Shown: piece after piece, positions 1-11,200 of the stretch
How the letters are laid out: each line of letters opens with the position of its first letter
Position numbering within the stretch: position 1 is the first letter of the stretch
Source of the DNA: Tetrastigma voinierianum
Taxonomy: Eukaryota; Streptophyta; Magnoliopsida; Vitales; Vitaceae
Length of the DNA stretch: 64,000 bases
Assembly: GCA_016808115.1 (NCBI GenBank)
Contig: JAEQBH010003882.1
Location: forward strand, 62,001-126,000
Reading direction: 5' to 3'
The notes under the pieces: generated by a model
Told to the model about the DNA's origin: nothing
Seen by the model: only the letters and a program-made list of their open reading frames with translations
The model's database searches: none
Position numbers and translations under genes: made by a program

Positions 1-59
1 ACTTATTGACCATCAATCCGAGGGTGATAAGAGGTACTGAACAATAAAGAAGTCCCAAG

Positions 60-490
60 TTTCCTCCATCACGTAGCCTACAAGTGACTAAGAAACTTCA
101 AGTCTCGATCCAAAACCACAAGGTCTTAGAATACCATGTAGACGCGACAATTCGTGAAGTACAAGTCGGCAACATGCAAGCATCATTAGGACTTGCGTTG
201 CATGGTACAAAGTGAGCCATCTTGAAAACCCACAATCCACCGGATCGACCTGCAAACTGTGCTCTGTGTAATCCCAAATCCAAGCTACCTCCTCCCATGG
301 GCATTTGGAATTGCAATGGTGCATATAGTCCCAAGCATTGTTTCCATGGAGTTTTAGCCATCACACACAACACACTTGACAAATCTAGCAATGTCTTCTC
401 TAGCTTAGGCCAAAAGAAGTTTGCCTTCACTAGAGCTGCTTTTGCTTCACCAAAGTGTCCTCCTAATGTTCCACCATGCAACCTCATCTA
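60..490 (-). pseudogene. gypsy integrase fragment (zinc-binding and start of core)
   Basis: The minus strand shows the integrase N-terminal zinc-binding region (HGG...GGHFGEAK, then NFFWPKLEK) and pieces of the core such as KMAHFVPC. In an intact integrase these precede and include the DDE core that joins element DNA to the target. The HHCC finger is incomplete: the HH half is clear but the CxxC half is garbled. Several frames are needed to follow the homology and the fragment continues off the left end. Confidence 0.82.
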
Positions 491-766
491 GGAATTCTCA
501 ATCTCATGAACAAGACGGATGCATAGAGTGTTTCAAAGAGAAAACTCATCCACAAACCCTTGAGGTTTGTCTGCGCATACCTTCCAGATTTCACCAAAAT
601 CAAAGCATTCTCCTCTTATAGTTCTTTCAACACATCGAATCCACCCTTGGACTTGCATGGAAGTCACTAGGGCATGTCTCCTACTTCAAGGCATCCGCAA
701 CAACGTTATGAACACCCGCTTTATGCTGATTGCAGAAGTTGTACGCTGTAAGAATTCTACCCATGT

Positions 767-1096
767 TTACGTCTTCGATTCAACTTTGCAGCCGTGGTTC
801 GCGAATTTTAGTGCTTCATGATATGAGAAAAGCACAAATGGCTTGTAAAGCAAGTATTGACTCCAATGAAATAAAGCTCTATATATAGCATAGAACTCCT
901 TGTCATAGGTGGAGTACTTCCTTTTTGCTTCATTTAACTTCTCACTAAAGAAAGCGATGGGTCTTCCTTCTTGACTAAGGACAGCACCAATCCCAACTTG
1001 AGATGCATCACACTTACTAAGACTTTGTTGAAATCGTAAAACCAAACACGGGGCTTCACATTTCTTCTTAATCAACTCTGCTTTTCTTCGCAACAC
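767..1096 (-). pseudogene. gypsy RNase H domain fragment
   Basis: About 95 residues match the RNase H domain downstream of gypsy reverse transcriptase: CDASQVGIGAVLSQEGRPIA, then FFSEKLNEAKRKYSTYDKEF, then a YAI.RAL.HWSQYL stretch. In the family the CDAS aspartate is a catalytic residue; it is present here. This domain removes the RNA strand during cDNA synthesis. It lies in order between RT (higher coordinates) and INT (lower coordinates). Confidence 0.88.
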
Positions 1097-1199
1097 TAGT
1101 CCACTTTGAATTTGTCTCCCTTAAGCATTCAAGAAATGAGTCATTATAGAGCTAAACTTACCTAATAAATCTCCCTATAAAAAGAGACTAGCCCATGAA

Positions 1200-1880
1200 A
1201 ACTTCCTCACATCATGGATCGAGCTAGGAGTCGTCAATTCTGCACCCGCCTATCTTGCTTCAACCATCTCAATTCCATCTTTAGTAACCACATAACCAAG
1301 AAATATGATTCCTGTTTCATAGAAGTCACACTTCTTCAAGTTGACAAATAATTGTTGCTCCTTAGAATAGAGAACAATTACCCCAAATGCTCCAAGGCTC
1401 CATCGACTTTTGCTATAGATCAAAATATCATCAAAGTATACCAATTACAAAATTTCAATGCATGTCTTAAGGATATGATTCATAAACCCCATAAAAGGGG
1501 CATTGGATAGTCCAAATGGCAGTCATCCACTCATATCTCATCTCGGTTTTAAAGGCCAAGTCTTCCATTCATCTCCTTCTCATACGAATTTGATGGTATC
1601 CACCTCAACACCTTCTAAAAGATGACACTATATAGTTGATCCAAAGAAATCAAGTCTTGGAATGGGAAATCGAGTTATTCAATAGTAATCTGTTGACTAC
1701 CCTACTATCAAATACACACACATCCTCTAAGATCCATCCTTCTTTGGTACCTGTATAGAACCTATTAAGGGCTCTTACTCTCTTGTCAAGCTCCTTTGTT
1801 AAGCAACTCATCAACTTGCCTTGTAAGCTCTTCATGTTCTTTAGGACTCATCCAGGTAGGCCGGTTTATTTTAAAAAGTT
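1200..1880 (-). pseudogene. gypsy reverse transcriptase core, broken
   Basis: The catalytic block reads YFDDILIYSKS (1405-1444 region), so the YxDD metal site is intact. It is followed by NLKKCDFYETGIIFLGYVV and KDGIEMVEA. Upstream (1650-1835) the N-terminal palm is recognisable from an ELDKRV...ALNRFY segment and CVFDSRVVN...SHSKT, a degraded form of the KKDGSWRMCVDSRAIN block. Between them the fingers/palm continue in other frames (LSNAPF-like text near 1480-1520). The domain copies element RNA into DNA in intact relatives. At least three frame changes disable it. Confidence 0.85.
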
Positions 1881-1883
1881 TTT

Positions 1884-2330
1884 CTACAGTAACCTGGTAA
1901 TGAGGTCTATTTGATGTTGAATATCTCTCATAGGCAACCCATGGAATTCCTCGTGTACTACATCAACAAATTCTTCCAAAATTATTCTATCGCTTTTGGG
2001 ATCTCCTCTCACTTCGGGTTTCTTCATTAGCAAACCAAGGCCATCAAGATGATGAAACCACTTCTCCGATTTCTTTCTCCAACTGATTTTGACAACAAAG
2101 AATTCCCGCTTCCATTGCCTGAGAGGTCGGAGCAATTCCTAGCTTCAACTGGTTAAGACACTTGTGCCCATCCTCAAGGGAATGTGTAAGTGTTCTTGAA
2201 ATATCATAAATGACCTGTCATCATATTGCCATGGCCTCCAAGTAGCAAAGTGACAAACATCCATTGAACAACATCACACCATACTTCGCCCCGTAGTGCT
2301 TTCAATCGTAAAGAGACAAGGCACCTATGC
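1884..2330 (-). pseudogene. gypsy protease end to RT linker, broken
   Basis: The minus strand carries the end of the aspartic protease (a frameshifted LGRPWQYD block near 2215-2240) and the linker that precedes RT, ending in EEFHGLPMRDIQHQIDLI (about 1900-1960). That phrase is the hallmark join just upstream of gypsy RT. The active-site DTG/DSG half of the protease is not recognisable. Recognition rests on order and on these two motifs. Confidence 0.7.
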
Positions 2331-2559
2331 TTTACCTTGATATCACTACCCTCTGAAGCTACCAAGTTTATAGGTTTCCCTGATGTGGATCCATCTTCAA
2401 ATCAAGCTTTTGCACCATCTCCAAGGAAACACACTCTAAGTTCCACTATAAAAATAACCAAACAAACCTTGTCCTTAGGATGTGCACTTCAGTGGAAAGA
2501 CATCGGACTCCAAACTACCTCCCCACTAGCAACCGCCCCTATCTTAAAGACTCCTTTGA

Positions 2560-3310
2560 ACAATCCATGAAGTCCCATGGTCGGGCATAGTAAGCTCATC
2601 CTTATCTCTCATGGTCGATCTCAATTGCCTCTTCGACGCCTTCTTCCCTCACTTCATATTCTTCAACTAGGGCAACCACTGCCTGCTAGGACATTCGTGT
2701 TTTCATATGCCCAAATCCGCGGCATTTTTAAAGCACTACCTTTGACTTAGAGGTAGACTTGTCAGGGCTTGTGCACTTCACCTTTACTTGAGGTTTAAGG
2801 GTGGTTTTAGCACTAGGACCCTTGAAGTCGAATTTTGATAAATCCTTCTTAATCCGATTTGTAGTAAAACCCCCATACTTACTTAGAGCTCAACTTTAAG
2901 GCAAGCTTTATCACATCTTGAAGAGGTTATATGGCTACAATTGAATAATTTTAGAAATTTCAACCTCAATCAAGAAGGTAGCGGGCTATGGACTCATTCT
3001 CACTCTCTTGCAAGTCCCTTTGATCATCAAATTTTCAAACTCAAAGTGCATTACCCTCCACACGATTCTCGTCGCTTCCACTCAATTTTTGAGGGAAGAT
3101 ATCATGATAGTGGAAGGGAAGATAATTCTATTTAGTTTCTTCATCTTTTCCCAAGTTTCAATCTTCTTCTTGTCATCTCTCTGACGCTGCCTCTTTAAAT
3201 TTTCCCACCAAAAAGAAGAAGCATTTGCACATCTAGATAGCCACCAATCACCTTTTGCCACTGGGGGATCATAATATTCAAAGACACGTCGACTAAGATA
3301 AGCCAATCCA
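2560..3310 (-). pseudogene. gypsy gag (capsid part and zinc knuckle), broken
   Basis: The segment 3306-3082 reads as gag capsid: SSFWWENLKRQRQRDDKKK followed by IETWEKMKKLNRIIFPS, typical of gypsy capsid text. A degenerate CCHC-like knuckle (KCRGFGHMKTR) falls near 2735-2690. Gag forms the virus-like particle in which reverse transcription occurs. The middle is scrambled by frameshifts. Confidence 0.8.
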
Positions 3311-3489
3311 AGAAGTCAGTCAACATGCATTCTTCCTTCAAATTTGAATATCAAACTTTGATTGAATCTAGAACTTTCATCATTATTACATTTACAGTAA
3401 TCATCATCACAGATCGATCTTCTCATACCTTCCTCCATAATCATATTCTCTTGAATGCTTGTCTTTAGGCTTCTTGCGCCTCAAGTAAT

Positions 3490-3727
3490 TCCGAACTTAG
3501 CTAGGCGACACAGTTCCCTCATCAAAACTTTCATCACCTTCACCTTCCATGAAGGTCTTTGTCGCCATAGGATCATCATTGATAGCCATCTGCTTTTGTA
3601 GACGCTGAACCATAAATTCAAGATCATCAATGCGTTTTTGCAATGGAGATTGAGAACCACTTGAACCATGATTAGGACTCTTGTCTCCGGAACCAAGAAT
3701 ACTCTTTAGCTTCTGATCAGCCATCAA
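3490..3727 (-). pseudogene. gypsy gag N-terminus
   Basis: About 76 residues start at MMADQKLKSILGSGDKS and include SQSPLQKRIDDLEFMVQRLQ, a short predicted coiled coil. The same N-terminus recurs at 13065-12823 with about 70 percent similar residues by eye. The start codon is chosen because it follows directly after the primer-binding-site-like stretch and LTR edge, and because the second copy begins at the same methionine. Confidence 0.8.
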
Positions 3728-3739
3728 TCCTTGAGCTCA

Positions 3740-4480
3740 CGATAATTACTTTGATGCAAGGTTGGGACCGTGATGCATGATTCAGGAAGTTTAGGTAAGT
3801 CAAAATATGGGTTCGGGTAGCTTTGGCCAACGAATTTTTGAGATTTTCTAAGTTAAGAAAGGTGAATTTATGGTATATAAGGGAAAGGCGTATTAGGAAG
3901 GTTTGGGTAAAGTATGGAACAGGATTTGGAAAGTTTTGGGTTGAGGTTGAAAATTTGGTTATGGAAAGTTTAGAGAAAAGATAAGATGGTGAGGATAGTA
4001 GAGTTTGCACAAGAGTGGTCACTTACCGGTTAATGAAACGATCCACACAAGACAGATGACGGAGCGAAGGCACCACAATCAACTATGACGGTTGACGATA
4101 AGTCGAACAAAGACTTCGCTACCAAGGAATCCACCTAGGTACAGGAAGGCCACGAACTCGTCCCTCAAGGGAATCCACCCAAGAGATAAGAGAACAAGAG
4201 AGAACTTTAAAAAGAGAAATCTGAAAATGATATTAAACTTGAACTCATTTTAAAGACTACATTAGGTGGGGTATATATAGTCCCATACTTTCTAAATCAA
4301 ATAAAGCAACTTTCTACTTTTTAACTAGAAAAGAAACTTTCTAAATTACATAAATCAACTCTTAAAAGCAACTTTCTAAAATAAATAAAGATAAACTTTT
4401 TAAAATAAATAAAGCAAATCTTCCTAAAGGGATAAAACAAAATCTTTGAGCAAATCTCATAGCAAATCTTCTAAAATCAA
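3740..4480 (-). repeat. 5' LTR of the minus-strand gypsy element (approximate ends)
   Basis: The sequence upstream of gag matches 13085-13765 over most of its length, which marks it as the LTR of the same family. A TATA-like TATATATA lies at 4272-4279 on the minus strand, in a position comparable to TATAAATA at 13613-13620 in the second copy. I cannot place the terminal TG/CA exactly because no second LTR of this copy lies in the window. Confidence 0.68.
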
Positions 4481-4599
4481 TATGGCGCTCCACATCGTGG
4501 GTTTGTCCAAGTCTCGACCAACGTTTGCCTTCCAAGGCCTAAATGAGGTCCTAAAAAGGAGTTTTCACATGTATTCAATGCGTTCGACTCTAACTAATT

Positions 4600-5024
4600 C
4601 CTTCAATAATTAGGGCTGAATTCCAATGTTCCTGTGTTTATAGAAGCTCCGCATCAATCGGAAGCTACATGCTGAACACAATGACGAGGCTCTCCGCCTA
4701 AATTTGGACCTCTTAGATGAAAAGCGTGAGCAAGTCCTAAGGCGCACTGAAGATTACCAAAGGAAGACGACGAGGTATTATAACCAAAAAGTCAAACCCA
4801 GGAGCTACATGTTAGGTAACCTAGTCTTGAAGAATCTCCTGCTAGCAAGGAAGAATCCAGCGCATGGAAAATTAGGCCCCAACTGGGAAGGCCCCTACAT
4901 CATATCTCTCAGGTCATCGACCGCAATTACGAAGCCCGCATGTATGGGTGGGAAAATTTACAACATGCTTGAATGCGGAACAATTCTTGCTGTTTTTATC
5001 GTTAGACCTTTGTTTGTAATCTAA
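4600..5024 (+). pseudogene. Tat-lineage gypsy integrase C-terminus
   Basis: The plus strand encodes the tail of a gypsy integrase: LDLLDEKREQVLRRTEDYQR, then YYNQKVKPRSY, then an LGNLVLKNLL...GKLGPNWEGPYII block. The last block is the SH3-like DNA-binding C-terminal domain. The wording is closest to Tat/Retand-type elements. The rest of pol is missing; the sequence joins the LTR of the minus-strand element at about 4.5-4.6 kb, and the frame decays after about 4930. Confidence 0.82.
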
Positions 5025-5229
5025 ATGAAACATTATCAATTTTCAGATGATGATTTGAGCATTTATTGGTTATTTTATTAGACGCTCAAACAAATGTATT
5101 ATGTCGTAAAAATTACATACAACATAATGTGAGTTCATGGTCAAAAAGGAAAATTCTCTTTATTCCAATCAAATTACACTCACTACAATCAGTATTGTCA
5201 TCCAAGACACTTCTAAGTACATAGCACAA

Positions 5230-5475
5230 GGCTTTCAAAAAAAAAAAAGGCCTTTAAGAAGGAAAACGAGATGAAAATAAATGGAAGAAGGGCAGAAAGG
5301 TGGAAAAGAGGAGAAGAAGAGTAGAGAGGTGGAAAAGAGGAGAAGAAGAAAAAAGGGATGGAATGAGTTTGTGCGAAAGAAAAAAAAAGGAGAATGAGAT
5401 GTGGAAGAAAAGAAGAATGAAAGAGAAGAAGAAAGAGAAGAAATGAGAGAAAGAGAAAGAAGAACAGAAAATAGA
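5230..5475 (+). repeat. purine-rich (GA/A-rich) tract
   Basis: About 245 bases are almost entirely A and G on the plus strand, built from GAAGAAA, GAGGAGAAG and GAGAAAGAG words. It lies in the 3' UTR of the Tat-like element. It creates long artificial Phe/Ser/Leu-rich frames on the opposite strand, which I do not treat as genes. Polypurine runs of this sort can serve as priming tracts, but this one is far from the LTR. Confidence 0.8.
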
Positions 5476-5849
5476 GAAAGCGGCACAAGAAATGTACCTC
5501 CCTCTCCAGACGCATTCCCTAGCACGAAACTAGGGAATAACATAACTCCCATAAAGGGGAGACTAAGGGAAAACACAACTCCCACGCGCAGGTCCAACAA
5601 AACCGAACTGCACCCGTGGATCCCTGCACGAAGACTATCAAGCTTCGACGCCCATTTCCGAGCGCATCTCGCTTACGCACCTTAGCGGCGTATCACCCGG
5701 AAGTATAAACCCCATGGCAATGAAGCCGCCATTTATAAGAAGGCCAAAGCACTCTGAAATTCGCGCAACGCTTCCACCTCCAAGAACCGGAAGATTAAAG
5801 ACACTCGCTGGGCCTTCCAAAAAATCGGCGGAATGGCTGCACGCAACGG

Positions 5850-6550
5850 CCCACTTTGACGAGCCTGACCATCGCAGGTGCCATGCCTAAGATCCGGATC
5901 AAATGCCAGCTTTTAGTCCACAAGGCCTCGCTACTCGGAGCCTAAGAAATTTCGGGCCTTGACGAGCTTGACTACTTCTGTACGTGCCATACAAATTCTT
6001 AAGAGTCGATCGCCAAAGCTAACGACAAGGCCTTAGTGCCCGGAGTCTACAAATTTCGCTTTTGATCTGAGCTCGACTGATTTCAGACAAAGATGCAATG
6101 TGTCGATCAACTCAGCTTTTCAGCCCACAGGCTCGCCGAGCCCAAGTACTGCTTTGACGAGCTCGAAATTACTTCATACATGCCATGCACTTTAAGAGTC
6201 GATTAGTTTGCGCTTTTCAACCCATTGGGCTCAACACCGGAGCCTAGTAGCTCATTTTGACGAGCCTGACTACTTCCGCACAAGCCATGCACTTAAAAGC
6301 CAGATCGCCAAAGCAAATTTCATAAGGTCTTCAGAGCTCATCAAATTGGGCTTTTGACGAGTTCGACCATTTCACACAGCCATGCAAAATTAGAGTCATA
6401 TATCACCAAGCTAAATTTACTAAGGCCTCGGGCCTGAGCCCACCAAATGGGCTGACGAGTTCGATCATTTCCTGCACAGTTATGCAAATTAAGAGTCGAT
6501 CAGCTCAAAGCTTTTCTAGCTCCACAAGGCCCTCGCTAGGAGCCCTAGAA
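5850..6550 (+). repeat. ~100-bp degenerate tandem repeat, about 7 units
   Basis: The core TGACGAGC(C/T)TGAC followed by TTTC..CA..CCATGCA and AAGAGTCGAT recurs near 5858, 5961, 6065, 6157, 6259, 6356 and 6453, a period of about 92-104 bases. Units also share a CACAAGGCCTCG-like segment and end near a CGGAGCC(TA) motif. The array sits just after the Tat integrase end, where Tat elements are known to carry satellite-like repeats. Confidence 0.78.
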
Positions 6551-7500
6551 CTCCACCTGAGAGCTCAACTACTCAATCTGTTACAGCACTCAAGAGCCAC
6601 TCAGCCACGCACGCCGCCAACTCAGCAACGAGTCAAGAAATTAATTCGCCTATGTAGAACACGGAAAGGCATATTAAGTAGAGACATAAATGATAAAAAA
6701 GAACATTTATTAAGGAAAAGGCTACATACGTCCTGGGTCCTAGGCCTAGCAAAAAAAAAAAAAAAGACAAAAACCGACATCGATATATACTCTCGATCGC
6801 ATCGAAGGAGGAAGCAGAGGGTAAAGAAGGAGCTGGCCTCGCGGTGTCCTGGCTTCCTCCGTGAATAGCCAAGGAAGAGGGACTCACCTCCTCGCCATAG
6901 GATGTCAGTTGAAGTCCGTGCCAGATAGTATTAGCACTCTTCTTGAAAGCAAGCCACCCGCATTTTATCAGCATACAGTCTCATCCCTTTAATCTTCCTA
7001 TAACTTCGTCCTGCTGAGCAACCAAAGTTATTTGTTGATGAAGGTCTCACGCGAGCCTACTTCTGCACTCAACAAGGCTTCTACCGAGTTTGGTGTACTT
7101 TAGAGGCCTCGCGATGAGCCCCATCCAAAGAGCCAGTTTTATCGTCTGGGGCTTCATTCGCCGCACGAGCTCTTCCTAGATTCTCGTACCGCTCGGATGT
7201 AAGAAGCTCGCCCTTAACCATCTCGCTTCATATTTAGGCGTGATTGTACCGCCCTTAGCTCTAGGAAGTCATTTTGCCCGCAGCCATCCCCGAATCCTGC
7301 TTCGCCGCCTCAAGTCAAGCTTCGGGCCTCATCTTTCTACCTCACCCAAGCATGTGTCGATACGGCGCTTCAAACTGATTTGCTTCATTGCCTCCTCGAT
7401 CACTAATGCTAGACCTCGACCGTAGCTCACCGCCCGGGGATGTGAGGGAAGCCACCCCGCCTCAGGAACCCGGGCGCTGGCATGACCTTCGCTTGGCTGG
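6551..7500. other. Tat-like 3' UTR, no recognisable gene
   Basis: Between the tandem repeats and the antisense ORF I see no domain on either strand. The stretch has an A-run near 6754-6768 and moderately GC-rich low-complexity text. Frames here have no recognisable motif. Confidence 0.5.
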
Positions 7501-9157
7501 GCTCGCGAAACCCTTCAAACGTAGTGAATGCACCAGCCACATCCAACGTAGAATCAATATCCAAAGAAAGATCAACACTAAACTTAGAATGGAACCAGAC
7601 ACGACAAGATATGGGAACTTACAGAGGCGACCCCCTGGAGGGATAGAGCCAAGTTCATCAACGGGCAAAGACGTCAATTCAGATCAGAATCCTAAGAACG
7701 GACGGTGACCGCGCCTGCTAATGAGTTCGGCATTGAGAAGCAAGGAGTCGCCATCTCCGCTAGTTTCGGAGTCCTTCCTCTTCAATTCTTCCGCCCTCGG
7801 AGAAGGTATCCTAACACTCTTTGTAGGCGGATTCCAAACAGTGGTGGGCATGACCGCCAACGTCCGCTCAACGGCCCTACCGGAGGGACCTTTTGCCTTC
7901 ACAACACTCCATAATCTGGCCGCTAACTCAAGATTCTTAGAGCCTCACTGAAGCTGACAAAGCACTCATTCGACTTTCGAACATGGGTAGACGGAGAAGA
8001 GGAAGACGCCCCCAATTTCGGAACCTTGACCAAAGCCGGCCGATCTTTCTCAAAGGAGTCCAGGGTTTTCCGTTTCACACTCCGGGGCTTCCGAGACAAA
8101 GGGCTCAATCGAGCTAGAAGCTCTCAGCGGGTTTGGCAATGAGAAATCTCGACGGGAGAGACCTTCATTTAATGGAAGGAGGCGGCGCCCTCAGCGCCAG
8201 AATACTGGCTGACCTCAAGCTCGAAGGGCCAGGAATATCCGACTTGATCAACTCCGCGTAGGGGCGAGGAGGACACTCAACCAACGCCAGTGCTATGACA
8301 TTATCTTCTACACGAGGATCATCTCGAGCTACCAGAGGCATGTAGATAGTGCAGAATTAGAAATGCCCATTGACCCCATAAAGATTATACCAAAAACAAA
8401 GCGAATACTCATGTAGATTCTTGGGGGTGGTCCAAGCAACAGGAACGCCCAGAGTGTTGTCCTTGTCAAGAGGGTCATATTCTCAATTGAGGCCGCTAAC
8501 ATGTATAGCGTCTTCCAAAGCCCTGCAGGGGGAAGAGGGAAGATCGAAATCACTGTAGAGCCGTAACGCTGGGAAAATAGAGGAAGCCCTCAGCGGTTTC
8601 CTTCGCGCTAAAAAGGTAAAGGAACAAAGCTATACTGGGAACACCAAGTCCCCTGTACCTAAAGAAAACCAATAAGCCAACCAAGATATCCCAACCATTG
8701 GGCAAGAGCTGAGAAGGACAGACATTAAAGTGCTGCAAAACCCCTTTTATGAAGGGATGCAAAGGAAAACGAAGACCATTATCGAAGGCCACTTCAAAGA
8801 AGCACACCATCTTAGGCACGGAAACCACATAGGAGGTCAAAACGTCAGGGGACCACACTTGAACGCCTAAAGAGGTCGGTAACGTATGGCAAGCAGGACC
8901 CTATACGAGGGACCGTCTCGCAGGGCCCCCACAATTGAAGCATTGCTTAAAGGCTATTTCAGTATTCGACTTCCTAGATATTTAATCAAGTCTACTCTCC
9001 CCTTACCCTTGTCCATGGAAAAGAGGCGCCCGGGGCACTCCCGTTCAACCTCGTCAACGGTCGAGGCGCACCACCACCGCCTAACTCGCAACATCCGAAG
9101 AGTCACCCTAATACACGTAGAAGAAGAGCGACCAGACTCCATGATGAAAGCAAGCAC
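7500..9157 (-). pseudogene. antisense ORF of Tat-like element (putative gypsy-type transposon domain)
   Basis: Opposite to the integrase strand, a protein begins near 9157 (ESGRSSSTCIRV, with a basic MLRVRRWW stretch). It continues through 8858-8550 with FEVAFDNGLRFPLHPFIKGV, CPSQLLPNGWDILVGLLVFF and FSAKETAEGFLYF. A further piece (PLPPAGLWKTLYML, LLLGPPPRIY) follows at 8553-8329, then a Ser/Lys-rich linker at 8108-7684. The GLR(F/L)PLHPF...PNGW block is that of the plant putative gypsy-type transposon domain (Pfam Transposase_28), encoded antisense in some Tat elements. Function is unknown. Frame breaks near 8860 and 8550 show it is decayed. Confidence 0.72.
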
Positions 9158-9734
9158 GAAAACAAATCTGACAACCTAACCCTAGCTACCGCCGTATCGA
9201 TCAAAAGAGACTAAAGAGATAAAGACGTTAAAGGGTCCCAGAATGAAACGAAAAAAGCTATCTAAGGAAAACGCCGTAAAAGACTTACAATAAAAGGGCT
9301 CTACTTTAAACTAAGGAAGTAGGCAACGACCTCGCCGAGAGCAAAGAAGAGGTTTCAGATCGTAAGTACAAGATGTAGGAGGTTCGGTTAAAACAAAAGC
9401 GAATCGGAAGAAGCTTTGTGCATGAGCTAGCCAAAGAGTCATCATTATCGCAAGACGTATAACGGCGATCAAGCCTAATCTAACCCACCCTCGAGCGCAT
9501 ATCGCGGAAATTGCATCCGACACGAGAACGCACGTACCTTGCCCACACAATATAAGTAGCCACAAGGGTCGGGGCAGTTCGACAGGTTTGAAAACGCTCG
9601 CAGCCCACTTCGCCAAACCCAAAGAAGAGGTGCGCCCATTGAAACACTCAGGACTTTGACGCCAGCCTAGAATGAAGGCCCAATCTGCACGGCCCAAAGG
9701 CCGGTTATGGGTAATTGAAAGCCCACATTATGCA

Positions 9735-9990
9735 AATCAAACTAAATCCCATCGATAAGGGAAATAGAATAATCCTCAATAACATATTATCCTGCAAATC
9801 CAACTAGATCTCACCAACAAAGGAAAAATAAGATAATTCACGACAGTACAAACATCCTCGCGATCGTCGAATCCCACCAATGGAGGAAAGTGTGATATTT
9901 CCCAATAACCGCTTATCCCAGAATCAAACCAAATCTCATCAATAAGGGAAGTAGGATAATGCTCAATAACTGGTTTCCAATTATCCCTTA
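9735..9990 (+). repeat. ~65-bp degenerate tandem repeat in LTR U3, about 4 units
   Basis: Units beginning CAAATC(A/C)AACTA.ATC(C/T)CA and containing AA.GGAAA.A.GATAAT recur near 9735, 9795, 9868 and 9922. They lie just upstream of the TATA box, where enhancer-like repeats of LTRs are usually found. Confidence 0.62.
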
Positions 9991-10073
9991 TTAATCTGAC
10001 AGCGATAAGGAAAGAAAATCCTCCATCCAATAAGAGAGAATCCTTATCACCATCCAATTGGGAGAAACATATA

Positions 10074-10084
10074 CTATAAATACC
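10074..10084 (+). promoter_or_regulatory. TATA box of the Tat-like LTR
   Basis: CTATAAATACC is a consensus plant TATA box. It is followed about 30 bases later by an A/C-rich start-like region and preceded by the U3 repeats, consistent with an LTR promoter on the plus strand. Confidence 0.6.
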
Positions 10085-10754
10085 AGACCACCCCATCAGT
10101 GAAAGGTACGCAAAATACCCATTCTATAAGCACTTTTATCTTTTCTTAGCGAGAACTGACTAAGACTGAGCTGCCACGAGCAAGCCCCCACTCGACCTTT
10201 TTTTTTTTTTTTTTTTTCTTTTCTTGTCTTTGTGCAGGGAGTGCCATCCAAAGCCTGCAGACCAGCTGCCACATCCGTAGCTTACAACCAAATTTCAAAG
10301 AAGAACCCAAATTCCCGCCAACGCCCTCAACACGCCTAGCCTACCCGGCTTGAAAGCATCATCAAGAACCTTCTTTGCCTCAAAGAGCCTAAGCTGGGCG
10401 CTAGCTCGTGAGATCGTTATGGCAATCACTCATGTTAAATTCGATATAGTCTCTCTAGAACGGCTTCAATCTCTCCATGAATGGTAGTCACGCCTAGGCT
10501 GACCGCATCAATCATGAGCAAAGCTGTGGTATCTCTCTCCAACCCCTTGAGTACACCTCTAATCTCCTCCACTTTTTCGCATAAATTCCATTTGAAACTC
10601 ATTCCCTAAAGGAAGACCGCCAACTTGTGGAGAAGTTGAAAAGTGAAAATCCGCCTATAAGAACAAAGACCCGCATTAAAAAAAGAAAAAAAGAAAAAAA
10701 AGGAAAATGGATCAACCAACTAAGAGGCCGGGATATTCGGGTGGATGGATGTGA

Positions 10755-11200
10755 TTATCCTTTCTTTGAGGGATGTATGTGAACAGTGGACATAGTGATG
10801 TTGGTGAAGTTAAGTTTGCTTCCAGTTGGGTGATGGATGCAATAGATGATGTTTGTGTTCGATGATACCGGACAGCAAGAGACCCAATTTATAGGAATAG
10901 CGGCAGACATGCATACATGTTTTTCACGTTTCTTGCACGCTCATCGCCACCTCAATTCTATTAAGCTTTATCATGCAATTTGTGTTGATTTATCATTTTA
11001 ATTGTCCAATAACTAGAAACGTTTTACGCACCAATTGAGAATGTCTTGTCTCGATACCTATACTCAGACAGGTTAGGCAAAACTTATGGATCCCTTCAAT
11101 TCTTGTCAATCAACCCCTTGTCATTTATCAGACATTGAAAAAACTGTTGCAAAATTATTTTAATTGTCCCATTTTATTAAAATAATAATAATAATAATCC
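10755..11200 (+). repeat. dispersed repeat shared with 43737-44460
   Basis: GTGAACAGTGGACATAGTGA, then GATGGATGCAATA.(A/G)TGATG, ACCCAATTTATA(G) and ATAGCGGCAGACAT occur in the same order and orientation at 43765-43925. A shared TTG..A.TCAACCCCTT..CATT block follows at 11100 and 44400. It precedes the TPS-0 exons here, but no TPS exon follows the other copy. It may be a duplicated TPS upstream region or a mobile element; I cannot tell which. Confidence 0.6.

Larger units (their letters stand above)
1..4480 (-). mobile_element. Ty3/gypsy LTR retrotransposon, minus strand, truncated at the left edge
   Basis: Read on the minus strand this is LTR (about 4480-3740), gag, protease, reverse transcriptase, RNase H and the first part of integrase, which runs off position 1. 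The order PR-RT-RH-INT is that of Ty3/gypsy elements. Every domain is broken by stops and small frameshifts, so the copy is dead. A related gag start plus LTR lies at 12776-13770. The lineage is probably a chromovirus, judged from the integrase and gag wording, but I cannot fix it without a tree. Confidence 0.88.
4600..10660 (+). mobile_element. 3' half of a Tat/Retand-like gypsy element
   Basis: In order on the plus strand: integrase C-terminus (4600-5024), a long 3' untranslated region with ~100-bp tandem repeats (5850-6550), an antisense ORF region (about 9157-7500), then an LTR with repeats and a TATA box (within about 9200-10660). A long 3' UTR with tandem repeats and an antisense ORF is the known layout of Tat-lineage elements. 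The 5' half is absent. The right LTR edge is not defined by a target duplication. Confidence 0.75.
9200..10660 (+). repeat. LTR region of the Tat-like element (approximate)
   Basis: After the antisense ORF the sequence has features of an LTR: a repeated ~65-bp U3 segment at 9735-9990, a TATA box at 10075-10082, a T-run at 10198-10217, then GC-richer transcribed-type sequence. Both ends are uncertain. No second copy of this LTR was found in the window. Confidence 0.5.

Noticed and set aside
222..491. Plus-strand frame of 89 codons
   Set aside because: It is antisense to a recognisable gypsy integrase fragment.
5213..5600. Two long Phe/Ser/Leu-rich minus-strand frames with apparent membrane helices
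   Set aside because: They are the antisense of a purine-rich low-complexity tract and have no family motif.
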